From contig NC_059547.1 of NCBI RefSeq assembly GCF_905220415.1, forward strand, positions 7,266,501 to 7,330,500: DNA of 64,000 bases. Reading direction: 5' to 3'. Made by a program: the position numbers and the translations under genes. Positions 1 through 10,536 of the stretch are shown piece after piece (position 1 is the first letter of the stretch; the number at the start of each line of letters is the position of its first letter). The notes beneath the pieces were generated by a model, which worked only from the letters and a program-made list of their open reading frames with translations, did not search any database and had not been told where the DNA came from. The stretch is from Colias croceus (taxonomy: Eukaryota > Arthropoda > Insecta > Lepidoptera > Pieridae).

Positions 1-2699
1 TTACTAAAAAGAAATGCTAATTCTTCCTCTCAATATAGCATAGACGAAGTCATGAATTAAAAATTTATAAGCGGCTATCTCCTTATAGCTGGATAAATAG
101 TCTATACATATATTATTACAAGCCATATATAATTTCATACAAATCGAGCAACAAACATTCACACATCACTAACTTTCCAAATTATTATTTATAATCTATA
201 GATTTTAATCAGATAACATATTTACAGTTTATTTTAGTAGGACAGTTTCACTAAATCCATCCAAGTGATTTAAAAATCGCATAGAAAAATAATTTCTAAA
301 TTTTAATTATTCATATTTGGGAAGTTTCAAATTTTGGATCTGCTACTAGAACAGAACGTATAAAAAAATCAGTATTCTTAGTTCTTTTGTTTCGAATATT
401 TACTGAGATTCTGTCGATGCAACCAAATAGCTTAATACAGTGAAGACGACAGCTTGTTTTTCCACCTAACGTAGGTCAGAAATCTCGATGTATTTGCGAT
501 AAAAAAAACGCAAACAAATTTGTACTTCCTTTTGGAAGCTAAGACACAATTCCACAGACAGACATATAGAATGTATAACTCATACATCCCTCATTGTTGG
601 ATCGGGGTTTAAAAGTATCTACTACAAAAAAGACTTAAATATTCACTATACGTCAAACTCATTAAAAGTTATATTTATGACTCCACCCTGACTATCAACG
701 GACTAATTGAAATAAATGAGATAATTTTATCTCGGGCCTACTGAGAACAAAACTTAACCTATGACCCATTTAACGACTATTGTTCATAGCCTCCTGGTGA
801 GTGATAGCTATGAATTCAAAGCGAGGGTCTCCATTAGACCGTCATTAAAATCCTTTCTATACGCCTCTCGAGTCTTCATCTTTATGAATTTTTAATTTAT
901 CTCAATGTACAGGTAATGAATTTTATCCTGTGTTAAAATTCAGAACAGTTTTAAAATGGTAATGGTACTATCGATAAAAGCTTTTAAACTCAATAAAATT
1001 TGCACGCAATGCCGTCCTTACTAATCGGCAAAAGCCATTAAGCATCGAACGGTGTGAATTAATTTTGAAGTGCGTAGAGAAAATTGAATATTGGAAAATG
1101 CTTTATTATTTTATTTTGGGTCTGCAAACCAATGAAAAGTAGAAATAAAGGTTAAAATATGTTGTTGGGAAATGTCTGAGCGAAAAGCTACAGCACAGTA
1201 TAATAAAAATTACGTATTCTACCTCACTACATTTTCATAATACGTATCACGATTAGCTAAAAGCCCACATTACTTGAATAAATTAAATATTTTGGTGACA
1301 TTTAATACGTATGGGTAATGTAGTCATTAGGATGTTAATTTAATCGATAAATCAAATTAGCCCCGACCGCTATCGACTAAACAAACTTTCTATTAATTGG
1401 AACACAAATACAGAGGGGGAAAGTCCCATCATGCGTACGGTTTCCATTAGCACTAGGGCTGTCAACTCTCGGATAAATTAACTTTTGCAACTTAATATTA
1501 ATTAGGGTCAATCTAGCTTTTATAACGATGATTATAAAGCTGTTTCACTTCGAGTTTGAAAATAAAACAGCTTAAAAAAGTTAAGTTCATTTCGCTTACA
1601 AAATATACAGTTCCATTGAGCTTTCACTGCATACTTGAAAATTGGAATACTATGCCATAATGCAATCGTTAATTTTGCTATCAATGCTATTCCATAAAGT
1701 TATAAACGCCTATTCTTAAACTACCTATAGGAAATATTAGATATTTCCTATATTCCAACGATAAAACAATAACAAGGCATTATTTAAAAAATATATTTTG
1801 CCGCATTCCACAGCCCTATTAAGGGGCATCGAGGACAAACGAATCCAAACAGTTATCCATAAGTTCGATTCGTGTGTAAATATTACAGCGTGCGTGACCC
1901 TGATAACGTAACAGAAATAGATCACATTGTGTTTCTTATATCCAGTTGCTTGAACACCGTGAGCCGACGCAATTATGATAATTTGCTGTTGTTGTGAAAG
2001 GGATAGTGCACTTATTGGGCACGTACTCTTAGATTAGTATAACGAATTTGAGTTTACAGAGGGTACATTTATAATTTAAAATTCGTATAGATAGTTAGAC
2101 TTTACGGAAAGCGTATTCTTAAACGAACCTATAGATGTTAAACGTTATAAAACTAATACTTATGAAAAAAAATGCTTTAGAGAGTGAAATCAACACTGTT
2201 AATTCCCCCTGGCGACGTCTAACACGGCTACCTTATAAATTCAGATTTTCCCCACATTACTAGGTTATCTATAAATATTCAAATTACAAAGCGATCGTGG
2301 CGGTAGTTAGCGTGATATATTGGATTACATTATCGTATCCTCGCATTAATTATTACAGAATATTACGGTATAACGTAATTTTGTTCAGTGATTAATTTCC
2401 TCATCCGCTTACAAAGACTAACTCGTAATAAAAACCTAGAGATTTTTGCCAATTTGAATCATTGAAACAATAACAAACCTGTACATATAATATTCAATTA
2501 TTTGTCATTTAGTAGTAGTAGATTTCGTAGTTCCAGGAGTAAATTCCAAAAGCCCTGGTCCATTATATTCTGCTTCTTACATATTATAGTCTTAACTATA
2601 GTTATCAGCCATAGGAGCTATCTTGGTAGAGTGGATAGACTAATTTAGACAAAGCATGAGAGGTTAGGGCTAGGAAAAGATTGTTCTAACACATTGCAT
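1..2699. other. AT-rich non-coding DNA, probably drk intron
   Basis: No open frame with recognisable protein similarity is visible on either strand, and no clear terminal inverted repeats were found. Because the first visible drk exon begins at 3408 with a splice acceptor, this stretch is most simply part of the preceding drk intron. The upstream SH3 and SH2 exons of drk are not in it. Confidence 0.5.
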
Positions 2700-3235
2700 G
2701 TACTAACCACTAACCAAATACATACACAGACCTGTAAATGAATGGCTTAATAAAGGAAATAAAAAGACATGTTTGAAAAGCTTAAGCAACTTGTTCAAAA
2801 AGTTTTTGCATCTGTAGACTGTAGATACTAACCCAATAAGTACTAAGAACTATAGGTACATAATATATTACTTAATAAAGGATATGTCATTTATAACTTG
2901 AATACAAGATAACTGACATACGTCTAAAAGATTAGTCGACAAAAAAAAGTTTTTGCATCTATAGATACTAACCAAATTCAAACAGAACTATAGATGAATG
3001 GCTTACTAAAGAATAGATGCCATTTCTAACCTATACAAAAGAGAACTGACTTGTTGGAGATACTAACCAAATACGTACTCGGATAATGTTTCTCTTAATA
3101 AAGGATAAAACCTATTTAAAAGAGAACAGACTTGTACGTTACGAAGTTTCTTACAAAACTCAGAACTATAGATGTTTTTTTCTTGATAAAGGAATAACCT
3201 ATTTAAAAGAGAACATACTTGGAAGTTACGTACGT
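2700..3235. repeat. Degenerate tandem repeat, about 100-140 bp per unit
   Basis: Four to five diverged units follow each other. Each carries the blocks GATACTAACCAAATACGTAC-like, AGAACTATAGATGAATGGC-like and CTTAATAAAGGA-like, followed by an AAAAGAGAAC-type block. Unit starts fall near 2700, 2826, 2965 and 3060, and a partial unit is near 3160. The array lies just upstream of the drk C-terminal SH3 exon. Confidence 0.6.
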
Positions 3236-3407
3236 ACGAAAGTAACTCGAAAACTACTGCGCCAATTGCAAAAGGTTACAAAAAGTGCGTTCACCGGCCC
3301 CCCACATTATTGGCAAGTGACATGGGCGGTACGTTTCTGTCCCGGGTCGAGCCGGGCGGGGCGGGACGGGCGGCTAATGTGTAACGTAGAACGGGTACGC
3401 TCCGTAG

Positions 3408-5617
3408 ATGCTGGTGCAGGCGCTGTACGACTTCACGCCGCAGGAGGCCGGCGAACTGGAGTTCCGGCGCGGCGACGTGATCACGGTGCTCGACCGCTCC
3501 GACCAGCATTGGTGGCAGGTATGTTACATTCATTTTTTTTAACAAAAAAAAAAACGACGTGTGGCACTCGGGGACTGCCGCGGTAAAGCTATTGCATGAT
3601 ATGACTTCAAGCCACACCTCCGCCCGTCGGAGTGGGGAGCGTGAGGTTTTTTCGTTACGGAATTTCTCGATTCGGTCCCCGCGCTCAAGGCCCGCGATAG
3701 AAGCTATGGAATAGCTTAATAACGAAGGTGGAATGTATTTCTTGGGCTTTTGGGAGTTGGTTAAAATGAATTGGAATAGGAAAGCTTTTAGTTCAGGATA
3801 CATCACCCATTTTTGCAAGTGACTACTATCAAGCTAATTTTCCGTTTGTAGCTTTATTTTGATGAGACGCCCAATAATTTCGTGTACGAAAGTCTCGATT
3901 GTGGTAGCTAACAGAGATAACAAGGATAAAAATTTTTAAACTGAATTTTTTTTTGTTCAATCTCAAGATAATTACCTAAATTATTCGAAAAATTATTTGT
4001 CCTACAAAATCTATGGTTGGTTCAAAGAGTCCCCCTTTCCAAAGTGTATCGATAACGAGGTGATCATAAATGATTACTAACAAGCTGATTTTTTTGTTTT
4101 CATTTAGTTAATGTTTATATAATTCAACAGACATATTGTCCTACAAATTGCGTAATAAATATTTGAGAACCATCAAATCAAAAATTTTTATCCTTGTTAT
4201 CTCTGTTAGCTACCACAATCGAGAGTTTCGTACACGAAATTATTCGGTGTCTCATAAAGCTACAAACGGAAAATCAGCTTGATAGTAGTCACTTGTAAAA
4301 ATGGGCGATGTATCCTGAACTATTTGTGAAAGGGAAATTTTTTCGTATCCGATATAAGATGAAGCCTGCTATAATTTTTATAGGGACAAATTTCTAATTC
4401 AGAAAACACTAATTGTTAAAAAAGTAGAATTTTTCTGTAACTGTTCTAAAGTACTATTATTTATTTTTTGTTTTAAAATATAAATGGTGGAAATTAAAAT
4501 GTTCCACAAGCTCTGGTTAAGTCTCGATACGTAATAAATTATTATAAGCTATAGCATTGATCATAAACATACCATTTGAAGACATACAGGGTATATAATA
4601 TATGTAACAAGAACTTTGTATGCAATACGTATATGTGCATTTCTCTCGTACAATGTAATTTCCAATCGTAAATTGAAATAGACGTAAGCGGATCGTAATA
4701 TCTGCAGCGTGGTTACAAGTCCCTCCTTTTTAATGATACTAAAAATAGCTAATACGTCGCAGTTGTGAGTGTCAAGTGCATGTAGATTACGGAAGGTTAG
4801 GAATCAAATTACATCTGTGGTATGTACTAGACTATAGTATAGATAGAATAAAGAATAATGTCTATCAAGCTCGTCGGTTTAGCGGCCATCGCTCTATTTC
4901 GTTTCTATAAAGTGACGTAAAAATCACAAAGTATTGTATATCAATGTAGTTACTACGACCTATGTTTTAGCTAGTTATAGTTTTTAAATAAGTTCCATCT
5001 GCGACCGTAATCATGAACGAACCGCACATCTATAATACGTGTGCGTGTTTGTGTAAATTTTAAATCATAAAAAGCTTGAAATAATAAACCGCTTAAAAAG
5101 AGGATAAGTTTATGTATTCGTCTGTATTTTTAACAGGCTTTTATAATTTTCTTGTATGTGTGTAACCGACATGGTTGTATGTACCTAACCAATTCAAGTC
5201 TCGTTTTTGATCCAATTTAAATGTTACAGATTTGATTCAAACTTTTTACACTTATCAAGGATTATTACGCGCGGTTTCACCAGCGTGGCTCCGCTCCTCT
5301 TGGTCTTAGCGTAATGATGTATGTATAGTCTATAGCCGTCCACGATAAATGGGCTATCTAACACCGAAATCATTTTTCAAAACGGACCAGTATTTCCTGA
5401 GATTAGCGCGTTCAAACGTATAGATTGGTGACAATAAAATAATTTCATGAGTTAATCGTATTCTTTTATTTAGTCGTTAGTCTTTTACAATGCCATAATG
5501 ACTGTGTTTTTTTCCATATCAACGTGCCACTAAACATATTTTGTATAATTCCAGGGCGAGATAGCGCACCGCCGCGGGCTGTTCCCGGCGTCGTACGTGA
5601 CCGCGTACCACTCATAG
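3408..5617 (+). CDS. drk: drk (Grb2 orthologue), C-terminal SH3 domain, last two coding exons
   Basis: drk is the SH3-SH2-SH3 adaptor that links activated receptor tyrosine kinases to the Ras exchange factor Sos. Exon A is 3408-3518 (37 codons, starting MLVQALYDFTPQEAGELEF) and exon B is 5555-5617 (GEIAHRRGLFPASYVTAYHS plus stop). Both junctions are GT/AG in phase 0. Together they make the complete C-terminal SH3 domain: the ALYDF motif, the acidic RT loop, the WW pair at the end of exon A, and the final YVTxYHS known from fly Drk. The first ATG is internal to the family protein, so earlier exons lie to the left of the window. Both exons are strongly GC-rich at third codon positions, unlike the intron. 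The stop codon lies exactly at the edge of a Harbinger transposon (see 5617-9944). The acceptor before exon A has only a weak pyrimidine tract. Confidence 0.93.
3556..3707 (+). repeat. GC-rich dispersed repeat, copy A
   Basis: A 152-bp GC-rich block starts GACGTGTGGCACTCGGGGAC after a poly-A run. A second copy lies inverted at 46928-47081. The 85 bp at 3623-3707 are identical to the reverse complement of 46928-47012. The block lies in the last drk intron. No coding potential or tRNA-like promoter is clear, and the family is not identified. Confidence 0.8.
3791..4320. mobile_element. MITE with about 140-bp terminal inverted repeats, TA target
   Basis: The left arm (3791 to about 3938) starts GTTCAGGATACATCACCC. 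It is matched in reverse complement by the right arm (about 4178-4320), with only a few differences and small indels. TA dinucleotides flank both ends (3789-3790 and 4321-4322), as expected for Tc1/mariner-type elements. There is no transposase, so it is non-autonomous. It lies in the last drk intron. Confidence 0.8.
5265..5424 (-). repeat. Degraded Helitron-like repeat fragment
   Basis: This relates to the copies at 23673-23905, 49340-49486, 53417-53589 and 56388-56582. Shared blocks are CGCGGTTTCACC near the left edge, GATAAATGGGCTATCTAACA in the middle, and CCTGAGATTAGCGCGTTC near the right edge. The CTAG terminus has been lost. Confidence 0.6.
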
Positions 5618-6130
5618 GCCGAGATTCATAGATCGCACTTTAACTTTACTTTGATGGAAAGATCTACTTTCACCCAAAAATATATTTCTTAGTCGTGTCA
5701 AGCTCATCTTTACTTTCCAGAAACTATACTTTACTTAGTAAAGGCTAAGGAGCCGATAATCATGACTTTGGCCTCAAAGTAAACTTTACATGACTATGCG
5801 TATAAATCATGTAGGCCTTCATTTTAAACCAATTTCCTAGGACAGAAACACATTTTAATATGGTTGGGTTATAGATCGAAACGTCATGTCGATTTGAGTG
5901 ACATTTTTTTTTGATGTGTTGGTTGATCGTTGCATCGTTTCGTTTGTCTTATACCATTATTATATTTTTCTGACGAATTTTGCTGTCTACCGGTTTTTGA
6001 TATTTCTACAATAATCTTCTCGACCCTGGCTTGTTATAACGGACTTGATACTGCTACCTGACTGACAATTACCTTTTGCAAATTCTACCTGTTTACCGAT
6101 CCTGCCTTTGTTTTCGACCCTTGCCTGTTT

Positions 6131-7561
6131 ATGGACCCCGACTGCGCTAGAATGGAAAAAAAAAAGCCTCCCCACACCGAGTACGAAAAGCAACTCTTAA
6201 TAGAGTTGGTGCAACCACTTATAACAACACTTGATTGTAGAAAGACTGACGGCGTTACTGTGAAGAAGAAGCATGAGGCTTGGGAGAAACTCACAGTAGA
6301 ATTCAATAGCTCTCGTAATATAACCCATCCGGTAAGTAGTTTAATATATTTATGTAGATCTATCGTATTGTATGTTTTTTTTAATTTTAGCAAATTGACA
6401 TATTGTATGTAATTTTAAATGTACTACTATACATTCCTATAATTATTAAAGGTACATTAGACCATGTATTTAATAATAAGCCATGTAAGATAATATCTAT
6501 AATATGCTTTGTTGGAAATTCATAAATATTTTTCTCTAATATTGTACATAAAACTGTCTAATAACTTAAATGACTTAATATGTTTAATTGCATTATTTTA
6601 GGTTACTTCAAAACAACTTAAGAAGATGTGGCAAAATCTGAAAGCAAAAGCAAGAGATGCAAAAACAATTGCCAACCAGTCAAAAAAGACTGGAGGAGGC
6701 CCACAACCGCCTGAAATAGGGGCACTAGAAACTCAAGTTTTGGCCGTTATGCCAAATGTCATGCCAACAATTGCTGTGGATATTGATAGTGACATGATGT
6801 GTAAGTAAATTTAGTTATTGTTAAAAATTTAGATATTCATAGCATTGTTTAGTTATTGTAAGAAGCGAATGAGTTATTTATAAATAATTTCTTTGGAGGA
6901 AACCTAATACATACCTAATTGAACCCAACAAACACCTCATGAACAGCAGTCATACACACTGTTTGTGGCTTACTAATGCATCAGTCTATAGCAATATCAT
7001 TTGATCAGGTCATATAAAATATTTGCTGTACATAATATTAATAGAAACTATTTTCATAATCACCCAATTACCTACCTAATTAGTAATTACATAGTTATCG
7101 AATCCATTTTGACACATACTTGGTTAGAGAAACACTTTATTTATTATTTAAAGTAAAATACCTAATTATTTAAAATCTTCTGCTTAATAGATGTGGAAGA
7201 CCACGAATCTGAAGCAGACGATGACAGTTCTGCTTGGCTTCCCATAAAAAACAGGGTGACAGAGCTCGAAGTTATCCCAGCACAGTCTAGCCAAGACAAT
7301 GTCAAACTGCCATCGGCCTCAAGTCAAGAGACGGACTCGACTCTTGCAACACAACACATAAGAGGGTCAAGCAAAAGAAAAGGACATAATGAGGAAGCGG
7401 AAACTCTTGATGATGTTAGAAAAAAAATTTACAAGAGGGAGCTCCAGCATATGGAAGAAAGATTTGAGTTGGAGAAGAAATTGTTATTAGAAAAACATTC
7501 TAAGGAAATTGAAATCCTAGAAATAAAAAAGCTTATAGCACTGAAGGAATTAAATAAATAA
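6131..7561 (+). CDS. Harbinger-encoded Myb/SANT-like DNA-binding protein
   Basis: Three exons (6131-6331, 6602-6800, 7191-7561) give 256 residues with no internal stop. The N-terminal 100 residues resemble the Myb/SANT-like domain found in the accessory protein of Harbinger elements: KKPPHTEYEKQLLIELVQPL, then a helix with KKHEAWEKLTVEFN, then TSKQLKKMWQNLKAKAR. In known Harbingers this partner binds the element and aids nuclear entry of the transposase. The middle is acidic (EDHESEADDD). The C-terminus is a Lys/Glu-rich predicted coiled coil ending EILEIKKLIALKELNK. A second possible start is the Met at 6152. An AATAAA overlaps the stop region near 7553. The gene converges with the transposase gene. 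Confidence 0.85.
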
Positions 7562-7908
7562 TTATTTCTTGAAAATTATGGTTATTTTGTTTTTTTTTTA
7601 CATAAACCACCTAAACCTTATAAATTTTGACACTATCATTCAAGTAAACTTTACATGTAAGTACATGAATTCTTTTTTTTGTTATAAAATTCTACAAACC
7701 CATGAAATCTAATAAATAAAATAATAATATAACAACTAAGTAGGTATTCATAAATTTAAAGAAAAAATAGATGCAATTCTGCACAGAATAATCAAAACAC
7801 ATCACATTATTCAACAAAATATATTTTATTCAATAAAATTACAATTCTAGATAATCTCTTTTAGTTATTTAAACTATCAATCAATACACAATCTCTTTGT
7901 TTTTTAAA

Positions 7909-9264
7909 CTAATTAAATTGAGCTATAACAGCTTGCCTCATGGCGAGACCTTGAGCAGAAGAAGGGATCACTGGTCTTATTTCCATTTGCTGTGGTGGAA
8001 TCAGATTTTGATTTTCCTCATAATTGTCCCCATAGGCAATACCAATGTTATGAAGAACAGCGCAGGCTATGATTATATTTGTTGAAGTCCTCAGCTTGGT
8101 GCGGAGCCCCAGTTGTAGACATGGAAACTTCCTTTTCCATACACCAAAAAACCTTTCAATTATGTTTCTGGTCCTTACTTGAGCATAATTGTAATTAATT
8201 TCTGCTCTAGTAGTTGCTTGCAGAAGTGGTGTTAGCATAAATGTCAAGGAAGGGTATCCACTGTCACCAACAATAATGCCATTTATCTCACCTCTGGAAA
8301 ATTGTCTGAAGGCACGGGAATTTCTAAAAATTCTACTGTCATGGGAGCTCCCTGGCCATCGTACTACAATATCAAAAATCTCCATATTTGGGCCTGTTAT
8401 CACTTGAGTGTTAATAGAAAATATACCTTTCCTGTTCCTATAGGCCTCCGAGTGATTGACATTTCTAGGTCTATTAATTTTTATATGGGTGCAGTCGATT
8501 GCCCCGATAATATTATTCAATCCACGACGGGTAGGACTTCTGCCTAGTTGTTCAAATTGATTTTTTATATTTTGTTGTTGTTCTGTATTATTTGGGAAGT
8601 GTATGTATCTTGGTAACTGTTTAGCTAATGCCAAAGATACTTGGGCTATAACCCTACAAACCGTAGGCTGGCTTATGCTTATAATATCTCCACACACAGT
8701 CTGAAAACAAGAAAAAGAGAGACATTAATATTTTCACAGTAATATAATGTTTATACAGAAATCTCTTGGTATTTGTATGTTAGACATAAAGCCAGGTAGA
8801 AAAGAACTTATATTGCCTATGTAGGTATAGATAATCCTTTCAGTGAACTAAAGTAGGTACAAGTAAAATAGGAAAGATCATAGAGGATTTCATGAAAGAT
8901 AGATAAAAAAGATTTTATAAAAAATAAAACAAATAGGTACCTGGAAGCTCCCAGTAGCATAAAATCGTAAAGCTATCAATAATTTTATTCTAGCTGTTAG
9001 TGGAAGTCCTCTGTTGCCAACAGACGAGTGGATGTCTCCTTCAATTTGAGGTAAGATAACATTTTCCACGGTGTGCTTGGTGAACCTATATCTGCCCTTG
9101 AACTCATCAGCTCCATAGTAATCAAAGGGATCTTGATTGAACATATTTCTAAAATACACTCGGGGTTTGGCGAGTCTTCGTGCACGATTATCAGCAGCGT
9201 CTACCGCAGCTCCAATATTTTCAATTCGATCGAAAAGTTGGTCAATCCTTTCAACGTTTTGCAT
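7909..9264 (-). CDS. Harbinger transposase (HARBI1-like DDE nuclease)
   Basis: Two exons, 9264-8941 and 8700-7909, are joined in phase 0 (SFQ|TVCGDI) and give 371 residues, the usual size for the family. The N-terminal part contains a helical region (YRFTKHTVENVILPQIEGDI) and a helix-turn-helix-like stretch, ISISQPTVCRVIAQVSLALA. The DDE domain is complete: D177 in GAIDCTH, D254 in VGDSGYP, and E290 in IIERFFGVWKRKFPCL. It cuts and joins the element ends during transposition. I chose Met at 9264 because the open frame further upstream, to about 9465, is made of the 60-bp repeats at 9295-9450. An N-terminal extension from there is possible but less likely. Confidence 0.9.
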
Positions 9265-9294
9265 ATCGAGCAGCAAGAAAGCAACAAGTTGAGC

Positions 9295-9450
9295 AGATAT
9301 CGGGAGTCCAAAATTAATGCGTAGGTCGAAAGTAAACAAGAGGTGAGCAGGTATCGGGAGTCCAAAAGTAATGCGTAGGTCGAAAGTAATCAAGTTATCA
9401 GGTGAGCAGGTATCGGGAGTCCAAAAGTAATGCGTAGGTCGAAAGTAAAT
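9295..9450. repeat. Three tandem ~60-bp units upstream of the transposase gene
   Basis: The unit GAGCAGGTATCGGGAGTCC followed by AAAAGTAATGCGTAGGTCG occurs three times with few changes, near 9295, 9344 and 9404. It lies just upstream of the transposase start, inside the Harbinger element, so it could be promoter or transposase-binding sequence. Confidence 0.8.
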
Positions 9451-10142
9451 TAAAGATGTAAGCACAGGATGTAAGTAATAATAAACTTATTTGTGCAAGC
9501 AGCAAACCTATTATACATTATACTCTTTTTTCCGTATGTATTACTCTACTCTTTGTACTCTTTGCAGCAAAGAACGTCAAACTTCAAAGTCGAGAAAAAA
9601 CAAGAACGTCAGTCGTCAACGATGTTTCGTTTCGTTCCACCTACATAATGATTTTTTTTCTAAACATTTAATTTTTGATATAAAATAATAATGTTATTAT
9701 TATATATATTTTTTATGGAAATATAACTTAATTCAATTATATGTTCTCAAAAACATAAATTATGCGTATAATGTAACAGTCACACGTCTTTCCCTGTACT
9801 TTACTTTGAGGCCGTACTTTTCTAAGGAAAGTCAAGCAATTGTCTCTGAAATTAAATATGTTGAAAGTAAACTTCGGTCATACAAAGTTTACTTTGTGAA
9901 GACTCTTTTGCGGTAAAGTAAAGTCACGACTGTGAATCTGGGCCATAGCTCGGCCGGCGCACGCTCCGCCTCCCCGTGCCCTCCGTGCTCGCACCGCCCT
10001 GTCTGTAGCGCTCTAGCGGCCAACGTCGGAACTATACGCTTTATCATTCAACATTAATTACTATTTGAATTTACTTTTGTACAAGTGTTCTTCATTTTGA
10101 GTCCTTAATACAATGTTCGTTTTATTATTGAAAAATACTTTA

Positions 10143-10357
10143 GGCTGGTTGCAGAGCTAGACCGACCGTCATGTCAGTGCGTACGTCAGTCGCGCTTGTC
10201 ATGTGTATGGAAATTCATAAAACCTTTCATAGCTAGACCGACCATACGCACGCGTATTGTCATGCGCATTAGTGTAAAGTCATACAATTGTTGATGCGTA
10301 TCGTCAGGACCGACGGTACGCACTGACGGTCGGTCAAGCTCTGCAACCAGTGCAGCC
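10143..10357. mobile_element. MITE, TTA target duplication
   Basis: The ends are inverted repeats containing GGTTGCAGAGCT(A/T)GACCGACCGTCA. The element is 215 bp and is flanked by TTA at 10140-10142 and 10358-10360, the hallmark of PIF/Harbinger-type non-autonomous elements. Inside it are further diverged CAT(A)CGCAC-type repeats of the terminal motif. Confidence 0.78.
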
Positions 10358-10373
10358 TTATTATTCAAGATTA

Positions 10374-10536
10374 AGAGCCAGCGCGCAAGAGCAACGTTTG
10401 TCTCCGCAACTATTTTGTCTCTCCCGTCAACTCTATGAGGAGTTGCGTCGCTACGTGCGCGCACTTTCTTACTAGCCCATAGGTGGGAGAGACAAAATAG
10501 TTGCGGAGACAAAAGTTGCTCTTGCGCGCTAGCTCT
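10374..10536. mobile_element. MITE, TA flanked, about 50-bp inverted repeats
   Basis: The left arm starts AGAGCCAGCGCGCAAGAGCA and continues through GTCTCCGCAACTATTTTGTC. The right arm is its reverse complement (GAGACAAAATAGTTGCGGAG and so on). TA lies at both edges (10372-10373 and 10537-10538). It is only 16 bp from the previous MITE. Confidence 0.78.

Larger units (their letters stand above)
5617..9944. mobile_element. PIF/Harbinger transposon, two-gene, apparently autonomous
   Basis: The element is 4328 bp. Its imperfect terminal inverted repeats start GGCCGAGATTCATAG on the left and read GGCCCAGATTCACAG inward from the right. A direct 3-bp ATA flanks both ends (5614-5616 and 9945-9947). 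Subterminal ACTTTACTTT-like motifs recur in both orientations within 300 bp of each end. It carries the usual two Harbinger genes in convergent orientation: a Myb/SANT-like DNA-binding protein (+) and a DDE nuclease (-). Both frames are open and the catalytic residues are present, so this may be a young insertion. ATA is not the commonest Harbinger target (TTA or TAA is more usual), so the exact boundary could shift by a base or so. Confidence 0.88.

Noticed and set aside
1..3407. Possible earlier drk exons (first SH3 or SH2)
   Set aside because: No FLIR-type SH2 or second ALYDF-type motif found in any frame; the DNA is uniformly AT-rich.
3086..3818. Two long overlapping open frames on opposite strands (166 and 175 codons)
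   Set aside because: They cross the drk exon and a GC-rich repeat out of frame. Their length comes from GC-rich sequence, and neither resembles a protein family.
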